Shown here in pieces: positions 1 to 6,724 of a DNA stretch of 7,830 nucleotides. The notes under the pieces are model-generated. The model did not search any database, was not told the origin of the DNA, and saw nothing but the letters and a program-made list of their open reading frames with translations. The first letter of the stretch is position 1. Every line of letters begins with the position of its first letter. The DNA is from RGIG3009 sp045590415 (lineage in GTDB: Bacteria; Bacillota; Clostridia; Oscillospirales; Acutalibacteraceae). The translations under genes and the position numbers were made by a program. The DNA lies in NCBI GenBank assembly GCA_045590415.1, contig JAZNRA010000025.1, positions 1 to 7,830 of the forward strand, read 5' to 3'.

Positions 1-357
1 AAATATGACGCCGCCACCAAAACGTACAACAAAAACGTCGGTAAAATCGAAACCTGCAAACCCCATAAAACGATCGACGGAAAACAACTCTCCTTCACAA
101 ATATTTTGGTTTTGTACAGCACGAAACTCGCTGAGGTTACCGATGCAGGAAAAGGCAACACCGCCAATTTTGAAAACGGAACCGGTAAAGGGTATTTGAT
201 CTCGATGGGTACTTGCCGTGAAATCACCTTTAACCGCACGGACTCCTCTATTGCGATCATGGAAAAAGACGGCACCACAACGGCGCTGCTTAACAAAGGT
301 AAAACGTACATGTTCCTGGTCGACAAGAATCTTGCCGGAAAAGAAATCTTCCAATAA
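1..357 (+). CDS. DUF3048 (YerB-like) protein, C-terminal part only
   Basis: The frame is open from the first base, so the start and N-terminal part lie outside the window; 118 codons and a TAA stop are visible. The visible part resembles the C-terminal domain of DUF3048 proteins such as Bacillus subtilis YerB, usually secreted lipoproteins of unknown function. The family features seen are a 'F-x-N-[IV]-L-V' strand near visible residues 33-38, a glycine-rich 'NGTGKGYLISMG' turn near 59-70, a 'REITF' strand in the place of the usual 'itW' strand, and an ending of the type 'DGTTTALLNKGKTYMFLVD'. A TTG at 106 could serve as a start, but it would cut the domain, so the partial reading from base 1 is preferred. 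A signal peptide or lipobox would be in the missing part. It converges on the DUF896 gene and ends just before a hairpin terminator. The family call is from memory of the pattern; no function is assigned. Confidence 0.75.
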   Translation, partial: KYDAATKTYNKNVGKIETCKPHKTIDGKQLSFTNILVLYSTKLAEVTDAGKGNTANFENGTGKGYLISMGTCREITFNRTDSSIAIMEKDGTTTALLNKGKTYMFLVDKNLAGKEIFQ

Positions 358-363
358 GATTGT

Positions 364-402
364 AAAACCGGGCATCGCTCTTATGAGCGATGCCCGGTTT
401 TT
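364..402. terminator. Bidirectional intrinsic terminator between DUF3048 and DUF896 genes
   Basis: There is a perfect 13-bp GC-rich stem (368-380 pairing with 385-397) with a 4-nt loop TTAT. It is extended by A364-367 pairing with T398-401 and followed by a T run on the plus strand. It starts 7 nt after the DUF3048 stop. On the minus strand the hairpin begins at the DUF896 stop codon and exits into TTTTACA, so it can also end the mnmG-rsmG-DUF896 transcript, more weakly because that T tract is short. Confidence 0.9.
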
Positions 403-607
403 AATGCTTGATCCCCCGAAGCGGTTCGACCGTACCGTCGGGACGCTCGACCGTGGTATTATCCAAAATCTGTTTCATATTCGAGCGGAATTCGCGGATA
501 TATTCCTCGCGCAGCGCTTGCCGCTCTGCCTGTTCCTCGGCAGTCAACTCGCGCTCACGTGACAACCGCGTCAGCTCGCTGATCCGATCCATTTTTCGTT
601 GCTGCAT
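401..607 (-). CDS. DUF896 family small protein (YnzC-like)
   Basis: This encodes a 68-residue, highly charged, soluble, probably helical protein. The N-terminal half carries the DUF896 pattern: 'I-x-x-L-[ST]-R' near residues 9-15, 'ELTAEEQAERQALREEYI' near 20-37, then 'F-R-x-N-[LM]-K-x-x-L-D-N' near 40-50. The family includes B. subtilis YnzC; its biochemical role is not established to my knowledge. The ATG at 605-607 is chosen because GGTGA (614-618) lies 6 nt upstream; a second in-frame Met at residue 6 has no better site. The ribosome binding site overlaps the rsmG stop codon and only 6 nt separate the genes, so this is the last gene of the mnmG-rsmG operon and is probably translationally coupled to rsmG. 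Its TAA stop touches the shared terminator hairpin. Confidence 0.85.
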   Translation of the reverse strand: MQQRKMDRISELTRLSRERELTAEEQAERQALREEYIREFRSNMKQILDNTTVERPDGTVEPLRGIKH

Positions 608-613
608 ACTATC

Positions 614-1348
614 TCACCCCAACGGTTCTTTCGCAATCTTCGCCGACTGACGCGGAAACCGCGGCGGCGTGGGTTTCGTTTTATCGATCACAAACAAGCG
701 GCGCTCCTGCTGTTCCACCCCGTCGTGCGGGCGGCAGGGAAGCGTAAGTTCTTTCACCGCAGACACCCGTCCGCCAAGTAACGCTACGGCGTGCGTTGCC
801 GCTTTCAGTTCTGCATCGCTGTCGGGCCCCTTCATGGCAATAAAACGCCCGCCGACTTTCACAAACGGCAAGCAATATTCCGACAGCACCGGCATTGCCG
901 CCACGGCGCGAGCGGTCGCGACATCGTATTGCTCGCGCAACTTCGGGTTTCGCCCGCCTTCCTCGGCACGCGCATGGATCAACTGTGCCCGAATTCCAAG
1001 TGCGTCGCACACTTCCTTTAAGAAAATGAGCCGTTTGTTCAAGCTGTCCAGCAACGTAAGCGAAATATCCTCCCGCACGATGGCAAGCGGAATTCCGGGG
1101 AATCCCGCTCCCGTTCCGACGTCGATTACCGAAAGGTCGGCTTTCTCCGGCAAGACACTCAGTGCGGTCATACTGTCGGCAAAATGTTTAAGTACAATAT
1201 CTTTTGGCTCGGTAATGGCGGTGAGATTCATCCGCTGATTCCAATCCACCAACAATTCCGCATACCGATCAAACTTTTGACAAGCCGTATCACTCACCGC
1301 GATGCCGTATTCTGCCGCATACTCGCGTAAAAGCTCTGTATCAATCAT
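614..1348 (-). CDS. rsmG: 16S rRNA (guanine527-N7)-methyltransferase RsmG
   Basis: RsmG (GidB) transfers a methyl group from S-adenosylmethionine to N7 of G527 in the 530 loop of 16S rRNA; in several bacteria its loss gives low-level streptomycin resistance. The product is 244 residues, close to the family's usual 210-240. Visible motifs are 'WNQRMNLTAIT' (36-46), the SAM-binding loop 'DVGTGAGFPGIPLAI' (76-90), 'LLDSLNKR' (99-106) with the acidic residue expected to contact SAM, 'HARAEE' (125-130), 'VATARAVA' (143-150), 'AMKG' (171-174) and the proline/basic tail 'TPPRFPR' (227-233). The start is taken as the ATG at 1346-1348, which overlaps the mnmG stop as ATGA and has a G-rich site (1356-1360) 7 nt upstream. 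An in-frame ATG at 1366 would add six residues and deepen the overlap. It is the middle gene of the operon. Confidence 0.95.
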   Translation of the reverse strand: MIDTELLREYAAEYGIAVSDTACQKFDRYAELLVDWNQRMNLTAITEPKDIVLKHFADSMTALSVLPEKADLSVIDVGTGAGFPGIPLAIVREDISLTLLDSLNKRLIFLKEVCDALGIRAQLIHARAEEGGRNPKLREQYDVATARAVAAMPVLSEYCLPFVKVGGRFIAMKGPDSDAELKAATHAVALLGGRVSAVKELTLPCRPHDGVEQQERRLFVIDKTKPTPPRFPRQSAKIAKEPLG

Positions 1349-3210
1349 GCGTTCGCCCCCAACCATACGATCAGCACCGACACGTCCGCGGGGCTGACAC
1401 CGCTAATGCGGGATGCCTGCCCGATACTGCGCGGACGGATCTTTCCGAGTTTTTCCTGCGCTTCCTTGCGCAAACCAACGATGGTCGTATAATCAACGTC
1501 CTCCGGCAGCAAGCGGTTTTCCAGCCGCCGCATTTCGTCAATATCCGCCTGCTGACGGCGGATATATCCTTCGTACTTGATCTCCACTTCCACCTGCTCG
1601 CGCACCAACGCATCCAGCGGCGGGCGATCGGTGTCAACCGCCGTCAGATTGTCGTAATTCAGCTGCGGGCGGCGCAACAACTCCTCCAACCGAATCCCGC
1701 TGACAACGGGGGTCGTTCCGTTTTTCTCCAAAAGGGCATTGAGCTCGGCGGTAGGCGATAAAATCGTTTCGTGCAACCGCTCGCGCTCCGCCGCTTTTTG
1801 CTGCTGACGGCGGCAAAACCGTTCCCACCTGCCGTCATCCACCAGCCCGACCTCTCTGCCGAGCGGCGTTAAGCGTTCGTCGGCGTTATCCTGCCGCAAG
1901 ATCAAACGGTACTCCGACCGCGACGTCATCATACGGTACGGATCCATGCACCCTTTGGTAACGAGATCATCGATCAGCGTGCCGATATAACTTGACGCGC
2001 GATCAAGCAGCATCGGCGGGCGCCCTTGTAATTTCAGTGCCGCGTTCACACCGGCAACCAATCCTTGCGCCGCCGCCTCCTCGTAACCGGAACTGCCGTT
2101 AAACTGCCCCGCCCCGTAAAGCCCGGGGAATTCTTTGCATTCGAGCGTAGCGGTCAGCTGCAACGGATCACAGCAATCGTACTCGATGGCATATGCGGGG
2201 CGCATGACCACGACGTTTTCCAAACCGGGAATGGTGTGCAAAAACTGCAGTTGTACATCCACCGGCAAGGACGAAGAAAGCCCCTGTAAATACATCTCAT
2301 CCGTATTCAACCCGCACGGCTCAATAAACACCTGATGCCGCTCTTTATCGGCAAACCGCACGACCTTATCTTCAAAACTGGGACAATACCGCGGACCCAC
2401 ACCGCTGATCTTGCCGCCGTACAACGGCGAACGGTGTAGGTTTTCCAAAATGACGCGCTTGGTTTCCGCGGTCGTCCAGGTGATGTGGCACGCCACCTGA
2501 TTTTCGAGTTTTCCCTCGGTTTCAAACGAGAACGGCACCACCGGCTCGTCACCGAGCTGTTCTTCGGTTTTTGAAAAATCAATACTGGAGCGCAGCACGC
2601 GCGCAGGCGTTCCGGTCTTAAAGCGCCGCAAAGACAACCCCATATCCACGAGCGATTTCGTAAGCTCGGAAGCAGGGAACAGCCCGTCCGGTCCGCCGTC
2701 ATACGACACGTCGCCGATAAACAACGTGCCGCGCAGGTACGTACCGGTCGCAAGGATCACCGCCTTGGCGGTATACTGCTCCTCCAACCGCGTGGTGAGC
2801 AACCACTCCTCTTCCGTTCGCTCCAACGACACGATTTCCGCTTGTTTGAGTTCAACGTTTGATGTCGTTTCTAATTTTTGTTTCATATACGCGCCGTACA
2901 CGCGGCGGTCGATTTGTGCACGCAGGGAATGTACCGCAGGTCCTTTGCCGCGGTTGAGCATACGGGACTGCAAAAACGTGGCGTCTGCCGCTTTTCCCAT
3001 TTCACCGCCGAGCGCATCGATCTCGCGCACCAAGTGCCCCTTGGCGGTACCGCCAATCGACGGGTTGCACGGCATGTTTCCCACCGCGTCAAGGTTGATG
3101 GTGAAGATCGCGGTACGACACCCAAGCCGTGCCGCCGCCAGCGCGGCCTCGATCCCTGCGTGCCCCGCACCGATAACGGCAATATCAAATTGTCCTGCCG
3201 AAAATTTCAT
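1345..3210 (-). CDS. mnmG: tRNA uridine-5-carboxymethylaminomethyl modification enzyme MnmG (GidA)
   Basis: MnmG is the FAD- and NADH-dependent partner of the GTPase MnmE; together they install (carboxymethyl)aminomethyl groups at C5 of wobble U34 in certain tRNAs. The product is 621 residues, the normal length. Seen are the dinucleotide-binding motif 'GAGHAG' (14-19), 'MPCNPSIGG' (46-54) with conserved C48, 'ATGTYLRG' (154-161), signature 1 'GPRYCPSFEDKVVRF' (272-286) with conserved C276 (F279 where Ile is common), signature 2 'GAGQFNGSSGYEEAA' (366-380), and the C-terminal helical domain thought to contact MnmE and tRNA. The frame stays open another 60 codons upstream, but the ATG at 3208-3210 is chosen: it has AGGAG (3218-3222) 7 nt upstream, the protein then begins as the family does, and a SigA-like promoter lies inside the would-be extension. 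mnmE, often just upstream in Firmicutes, is absent; the divergent neighbour is rsmA. Confidence 0.97.
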   Translation of the reverse strand: MKFSAGQFDIAVIGAGHAGIEAALAAARLGCRTAIFTINLDAVGNMPCNPSIGGTAKGHLVREIDALGGEMGKAADATFLQSRMLNRGKGPAVHSLRAQIDRRVYGAYMKQKLETTSNVELKQAEIVSLERTEEEWLLTTRLEEQYTAKAVILATGTYLRGTLFIGDVSYDGGPDGLFPASELTKSLVDMGLSLRRFKTGTPARVLRSSIDFSKTEEQLGDEPVVPFSFETEGKLENQVACHITWTTAETKRVILENLHRSPLYGGKISGVGPRYCPSFEDKVVRFADKERHQVFIEPCGLNTDEMYLQGLSSSLPVDVQLQFLHTIPGLENVVVMRPAYAIEYDCCDPLQLTATLECKEFPGLYGAGQFNGSSGYEEAAAQGLVAGVNAALKLQGRPPMLLDRASSYIGTLIDDLVTKGCMDPYRMMTSRSEYRLILRQDNADERLTPLGREVGLVDDGRWERFCRRQQQKAAERERLHETILSPTAELNALLEKNGTTPVVSGIRLEELLRRPQLNYDNLTAVDTDRPPLDALVREQVEVEIKYEGYIRRQQADIDEMRRLENRLLPEDVDYTTIVGLRKEAQEKLGKIRPRSIGQASRISGVSPADVSVLIVWLGANA

Positions 3211-3217
3211 ACCTTTG

Positions 3218-3222
3218 CTCCT
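3218..3222 (-). promoter_or_regulatory. Ribosome binding site of mnmG (sets the start)
   Basis: AGGAG on the minus strand lies 7 nt before the ATG at 3210. It decides the mnmG start against the longer open frame reaching to 3390. Confidence 0.8.
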
Positions 3223-3243
3223 GCTGCTAAAGTTTCTCGGTCT

Positions 3244-3272
3244 ATTATACCGCCTTTTCCCCAAACTTTCAA
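3244..3272 (-). promoter_or_regulatory. SigA-type promoter of the mnmG-rsmG-DUF896 operon
   Basis: On the minus strand a -35 box TTGAAA (3267-3272) and a perfect -10 box TATAAT (3244-3249) are separated by exactly 17 nt. Transcription would start near 3237, giving a leader of about 27 nt before the mnmG ATG, too short for a riboswitch. Confidence 0.75.
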
Positions 3273-3283
3273 CAATGTATTTT

Positions 3284-3312
3284 TGTGGAAAAGTGGAAAA
3301 TTTGGTGGAAAA
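3284..3312 (-). promoter_or_regulatory. Cluster of three TTTTCCAC motifs upstream of the mnmG promoter
   Basis: On the minus strand the octamer TTTTCCAC occurs three times, at 3305-3312, 3293-3300 and 3285-3292; the last is followed by A, giving TTTTCCACA. The last two copies are directly adjacent and the first is 4 nt away. The cluster ends 11 nt upstream of the -35 box. TTTTCCACA differs by one base from the common DnaA box TTATCCACA and matches the form reported for cyanobacterial DnaA boxes. It may be a DnaA site, a site for another regulator, or chance. The repetition is seen directly; binding is inference. Confidence 0.35.
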
Positions 3313-3370
3313 CCTTTTTGCCCCTTGCGGATGGTGCCACACCCTGCCGTAAGCCGTCGAACCGCCCACA

Positions 3371-3391
3371 CTTTCCACCGATCCTTCCACA
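3371..3391 (+). promoter_or_regulatory. Two TTCCAC motifs upstream of the rsmA promoter
   Basis: CTTTCCAC (3371-3378) and CCTTCCACA (3383-3391) lie 12 nt apart on the plus strand and end 16 nt before the rsmA -35 box. They are degenerate versions of the motif tripled on the other side of the control region, also read in the direction of transcription of the nearest gene. Function is inference. Confidence 0.25.
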
Positions 3392-3407
3392 AATCGCCGT
3401 TTTTATA

Positions 3408-3436
3408 TTGAAAACTCACCTTTTTTGTGATAGCAT
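3408..3436 (+). promoter_or_regulatory. Probable SigA-type promoter of rsmA
   Basis: TTGAAA (3408-3413) is followed after 17 nt by TAGCAT (3431-3436), a weak -10 box strengthened by the extended -10 dinucleotide TG at 3428-3429. Start of transcription would be near 3443, about 24 nt before the rsmA ATG. An 8-bp inverted repeat, TTTTTTGT (3421-3428) and ACAAAAAA (3438-3445), flanks the -10 box and could be an operator or a by-product of A/T-rich promoter sequence. Confidence 0.55.
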
Positions 3437-3466
3437 AACAAAAAAGAAATAAAAAGGAGGGGTTGT

Positions 3467-4327
3467 ATGCCGGCTTTGACCGATCTGAATACCGTGCGGG
3501 ATATTTTGTCGCGGCACGGCTTTTCGTTTTCCAAAGCGCTCGGTCAGAATTTTCTGATAAACCCCTCGGTTTGTCCGCGGATGGCACAGCTGTGTCATCC
3601 CGAACTTGACGGCGAGTTTGCCGTTTTGGAGATCGGCCCCGGTATCGGGGTTCTGACAAAAGAACTCGCGCAGGTGGCAAAACGCGTCATCAGCATTGAA
3701 CTCGACACCCGCCTGCTTCCGATCCTGCAAGAAACGCTTGCGGATTACCCGAACGTTACGGTCATCAACGGCGACGCCATGAAACTCGACCTTGCCGCCG
3801 TGTTAAAAGAATACGCAGAGGGTTTACCGGTGGTGGTCTGCGCTAACCTGCCGTATTACATCACCTCGCCGCTGCTTATGCACCTGCTCGAAAGCCGCCT
3901 GCCCGTCGAAGCGATCACCGTGCTGGTGCAAAAGGAGGCCGCCGTGCGGTTGTGCGCCGAGCCCGCCACCCGCGAATGCGGGGCGGTCACCTTGGCAGTG
4001 CGGTATTTTGCCGATCCGGAAATTCTGTTTTCGGTGTCCCGCGGCAGTTTTTTGCCTGCCCCCAAGGTCGACAGCAGCGTTATCCGCCTGCGGCTGCACG
4101 ACAATCCGCCGTGTGAGATCGCCGACGAAGCATTGTTTTTCCGTTTGGTACACGCGGCGTTCGGGCAACGGCGCAAAACGCTGCCCAATTCGCTGGGCGC
4201 CGCCGGCTACACGAAAGAGCAGATCGTCACGGTATTACAGTCGGCGGGGCTTTCCCCCACCGCCCGCGCGGAAGAACTGACTCTCACGCAGTTTGCCGCA
4301 TTAACAAAACTCTTTTTGGCGATATAA
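3467..4327 (+). CDS. rsmA: 16S rRNA (adenine1518-N6/adenine1519-N6)-dimethyltransferase RsmA (KsgA)
   Basis: RsmA dimethylates two adjacent adenines in the 3'-terminal helix 45 hairpin of 16S rRNA, using SAM, late in small-subunit assembly; loss gives kasugamycin resistance. The product is 286 residues, a normal length. Motifs in order: 'SKALGQNFLIN' (22-32), SAM motif I 'EIGPGIGVLT' (55-64), acidic E78 in 'SIELD' for the ribose, 'NGDAM' (101-105) for the adenine, catalytic motif IV 'NLPYYIT' (127-133), and 'SFLPAPKVDSSVIRL' (194-208). The small C-terminal helical domain is complete. The ATG at 3467 has a near-perfect AAGGAGG (3454-3460) 6 nt upstream. It stands alone on the plus strand: it is divergent from mnmG and converges on malQ, with a strong terminator directly after the stop. 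In many Firmicutes rsmA sits beside rnmV (ribonuclease M5); no rnmV is seen here. Confidence 0.97.
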   Translation: MPALTDLNTVRDILSRHGFSFSKALGQNFLINPSVCPRMAQLCHPELDGEFAVLEIGPGIGVLTKELAQVAKRVISIELDTRLLPILQETLADYPNVTVINGDAMKLDLAAVLKEYAEGLPVVVCANLPYYITSPLLMHLLESRLPVEAITVLVQKEAAVRLCAEPATRECGAVTLAVRYFADPEILFSVSRGSFLPAPKVDSSVIRLRLHDNPPCEIADEALFFRLVHAAFGQRRKTLPNSLGAAGYTKEQIVTVLQSAGLSPTARAEELTLTQFAALTKLFLAI

Positions 4328-4376
4328 AAAACACCCTGCTACTGCAGGGTGTTTTTGTTTTGTTTTTTCTCACTTT
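4325..4376. terminator. Shared convergent terminator of rsmA and malQ
   Basis: A 9-bp stem (4331-4339 with 4344-4352) has the 4-nt loop TACT. A run of A (4326-4330) lies to the left and T-rich sequence (4352-4376) to the right, so it can work in both directions and is strongest on the plus strand. It starts 3 nt after the rsmA stop. The malQ stop codon TAG (4339-4341) covers the last stem base and two loop bases, so one arm of the hairpin encodes the last residues of MalQ. Confidence 0.9.
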
Positions 4377-5856
4377 GCGGGAGCCGGCCGTACAACGCCG
4401 TGTTTTCGCGCACAATATTCGCAAGCCAATCGTTAACACAGCCCGCACCGATGCGCCATTGCCAGTTGTCACCGAGTGTGGCGGGTGTGTTGATCCGCCC
4501 TTCGCTGCCAAGCCCGATAATGTCCTGCATCATCAGAATGGCAGTATCCGCCACCGACATCAGCGCCGCGCGCATCATCGACCAGTTAAACCCTTCCTCA
4601 TCATCCACGTGAAGATACCGTCTGGCCCTTTTTACGTCATCCGGCTCCGCCGTTTCGGTCCAACCGAGAATGGTATCGTTATCGTGCGTTCCCGTATATA
4701 CCACACAATTTCGGCCGTAATTATGCGGCAGATAATCGCTGTCCTCGCGGCTGTCAAATGCAAACTGCAATACTTTCATTCCGGGGAAACCCGAATCCGC
4801 CAACAGTTCACGAACGGCAGGCGTAAGAAATCCCAGATCCTCCGCAATGATCGGCAGTTCGCCGCCTCGGGCAGTTTTCAATGCTTCAAACAGATCCATA
4901 CCGGGGCCTTTGATCCAGTGCCCGTTTTTCGCCGTAAGTTCCCCGTACGGCACGGCAAAATACGATTCAAATCCGCGAAAATGATCGATACGCACCATAT
5001 CGTACAGTTTCAGCGCAACCTGCAAGCGGCGTTTCCACCAACCGTAATCATCCTTTTGCATATAGGACCAATCGTACAACGGGTTGCCCCACAGTTGTCC
5101 GTCCTCGCAAAAGGCATCCGGCGGCACACCTGCCACCAATTCCGGGCGCAACCGTTTATCCAACTGGAACTGAACGGGATCTGCCCAAACGTCTGCGCTG
5201 TCGTAAGCCACGTAGATCGGAATATCCCCGATAATGCGAATACCCGCGGCATTGGCATACTCTTTCAGCGCCGTCCACTGTACGGCAAATTCATACTGAA
5301 CAAACCGATAAAACGCGAGCTCCTCCGCATACATGCGGCGCGCGGCAGACAAGGCCGCCTCCTCGCGCAGGCGAAGCGGCTCTTCCCACTGTGACCAGTT
5401 TTCGTCACCGTGTGCTTTTTTGAGCGCCATGAACAGCACGTAATCGTCCAACCACCAGGCATTTTCCGCGCAAAACGCGTGATACTTCTTATCCGGCGCA
5501 AAGCGGTCAAACGCTTTTTTCAAAAGCGGCAGGCGGTTTTCGTATAATTTACCGTAATCAATGCGTTCGGGCTCATCGCCGAAATCGCAAACGGCAATTT
5601 CCTCGGCGGTCAGCAGACCGTTCGCTTTAAGCACATCAAGATCCACAAAATACGGGTTGCCGGCAAACGAGGAAAACGACTGATAAGGCGAATCACCGTA
5701 GCTCGTAGGACCCAGCGGTAACACCTGCCAATAGCGTTGTCCCGCCTTCACCAGAAAATCCACAAAATGATACGCTTCCTTGCCGAGCGTGCCGATACCG
5801 TAGGGGGACGATAACGAAAAGATAGGCATCAGAATACCGCTTGCTCTTGCTCTCAT
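4339..5856 (-). CDS. malQ: 4-alpha-glucanotransferase (amylomaltase, GH77)
   Basis: MalQ moves alpha-1,4-glucan segments between maltooligosaccharides, releasing glucose and longer chains, in cytoplasmic maltodextrin use. The product is 505 residues, the length of single-domain bacterial GH77 enzymes. Seen are the N-terminal 'SGILMPIFSLSSPYGIG' (6-22), 'WQVLPLGPTSYGDSPYQ' (43-59), 'GDIPIYVAYDSADVW' (210-224), the loop 'GVPPDAFCEDGQLWGNP' (243-259), and the three catalytic carboxylates: nucleophile D291 in 'RIDHFRGF', acid/base E339 in 'IIAEDLG' and D392 in 'GTHDND'. The ATG at 5854-5856 is chosen because the protein then starts where the family does. Its ribosome binding site is poor (AAAGGA lies 13 nt away), so translation may depend on coupling to the permease gene ending 10 nt upstream; a GTG at 5895 would add 13 residues overlapping that gene. 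Its last residues (KKQNKNTLQ) come from terminator sequence shared with rsmA. Confidence 0.96.
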   Translation of the reverse strand: MRARASGILMPIFSLSSPYGIGTLGKEAYHFVDFLVKAGQRYWQVLPLGPTSYGDSPYQSFSSFAGNPYFVDLDVLKANGLLTAEEIAVCDFGDEPERIDYGKLYENRLPLLKKAFDRFAPDKKYHAFCAENAWWLDDYVLFMALKKAHGDENWSQWEEPLRLREEAALSAARRMYAEELAFYRFVQYEFAVQWTALKEYANAAGIRIIGDIPIYVAYDSADVWADPVQFQLDKRLRPELVAGVPPDAFCEDGQLWGNPLYDWSYMQKDDYGWWKRRLQVALKLYDMVRIDHFRGFESYFAVPYGELTAKNGHWIKGPGMDLFEALKTARGGELPIIAEDLGFLTPAVRELLADSGFPGMKVLQFAFDSREDSDYLPHNYGRNCVVYTGTHDNDTILGWTETAEPDDVKRARRYLHVDDEEGFNWSMMRAALMSVADTAILMMQDIIGLGSEGRINTPATLGDNWQWRIGAGCVNDWLANIVRENTALYGRLPQSEKKQNKNTLQ

Positions 5857-5866
5857 GAGCCACTCA

Positions 5867-6724
5867 CTATCCTTTGACTGCACCCGATAACACACCCTTG
5901 ATGATATGCTTCTGGCAAATGATATAGATCACCACGATGGGAATCAGACACATCATGATCATCGCCATCGTCGCGCCGTAATCCACCCGACCGAAGCTTC
6001 CTTGCAAAAACTGAATATGGATCGGAATGGTCATATACTTGGTGCGATCCAGCACGAGATACGGCAGCAGGTAATCGTTCCATACCCACATCGTCTGCAA
6101 GATCGCCACCGAAATATACGTGGATTTCATGATCGGCACGTCCACTAAAAAGAACGTCTGCAAAGCGTTGCAGCCGTCAATGTCCGCGGCCTGCTCCACC
6201 TCAAGCGGAATACTTTTGATAAAACCCGAAAACAAAAATACCGCCAACCCCGCACCGAAACCGAGATAAATGATCGGAATGGTCCACGGTGTATTCAGTT
6301 TCAAATTATCCGCCGTTTTGGAAAGCGTAAACATCACCATTTGGAACGGCACGACCATGGAAAAAATACACAAGTAGTATATCACTTTACAAAACAAACT
6401 GTCAACACGGTTAATATACCACGCCGCCATAGAGGTGCATAGCAAAATCAGCGCCACCGAAAAAACGGTGATCACCACGCTGTAAAATGCCGACATGTAA
6501 AACGGATAATTGCCGTTGTTAATACCGGTAACGTAGTTTTGAAACCCCATAAACGTCTCTGTCGTCGGCAACTGAAAGGGCGTGAGCGCAATCGACGAAC
6601 TGCTTTTGAAGGAATTAACCAGTACAATAACGATCGGCAAGATCCACGCGGCAGCCAGCACGGAAAAAACCGCCGTCAGCACGGCGTTGACGGTACGCGT
6701 ACCGCGACTTAAATCGGACGCCAC
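5867..6724 (-). CDS. Carbohydrate ABC transporter permease, MalG-like
   Basis: This encodes one of the two membrane subunits of a sugar importer of the MalG/binding-protein-dependent family (carbohydrate uptake transporter type 1). It is 285 residues with about six hydrophobic segments, near residues 14-37, 78-102, 112-133, 147-169, 203-224 and 252-271. The coupling-helix EAA motif is clear: 'EVEQAADIDGCNALQTFFLVDVP' around 175-197, with conserved G184 and P197, where the ATPase would dock. 'WNDYLLPYLVL' (215-225) is typical of MalG-type subunits. The start is GTG at 6722-6724; its G is the last base of the previous gene's TAG stop (TAGTG), and GGAGG lies about 10 nt upstream. This one-base overlap implies coupled translation. 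With MalQ next, the likely cargo is maltooligosaccharides, but the sequence does not prove the substrate. Confidence 0.93.
   Translation of the reverse strand: MASDLSRGTRTVNAVLTAVFSVLAAAWILPIVIVLVNSFKSSSSIALTPFQLPTTETFMGFQNYVTGINNGNYPFYMSAFYSVVITVFSVALILLCTSMAAWYINRVDSLFCKVIYYLCIFSMVVPFQMVMFTLSKTADNLKLNTPWTIPIIYLGFGAGLAVFLFSGFIKSIPLEVEQAADIDGCNALQTFFLVDVPIMKSTYISVAILQTMWVWNDYLLPYLVLDRTKYMTIPIHIQFLQGSFGRVDYGATMAMIMMCLIPIVVIYIICQKHIIKGVLSGAVKG

Noticed and set aside
1349..1366. An upstream ATG adding six residues to RsmG.
   Set aside because: The ATG at 1348 has the usual ATGA overlap with mnmG and a G-rich site at proper spacing; the extra residues do not match the family start.
3211..3390. 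A 60-codon N-terminal extension of MnmG.
   Set aside because: The family starts at the ATG at 3210, which has a good ribosome binding site, and a SigA-type promoter lies inside the extension.
2726..3411. Long plus-strand open frames opposite mnmG (208 and 177 codons).
   Set aside because: They are antisense to conserved MnmG motifs, carry no recognisable domain and are a by-product of its codon use.
3211..3466. A full chromosomal replication origin between mnmG and rsmA.
   Set aside because: Only one near-consensus DnaA-box-like site and degenerate copies are seen, and dnaA, dnaN and rpmH are not in the window; kept only as a low-weight possibility within the motif finding.
4360..5394. A 344-codon open frame on the plus strand opposite malQ.
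   Set aside because: It lies fully antisense to a clear malQ with all catalytic motifs, has no convincing start signal, and its composition (many His, Arg, Pro) is that of a shadow frame.
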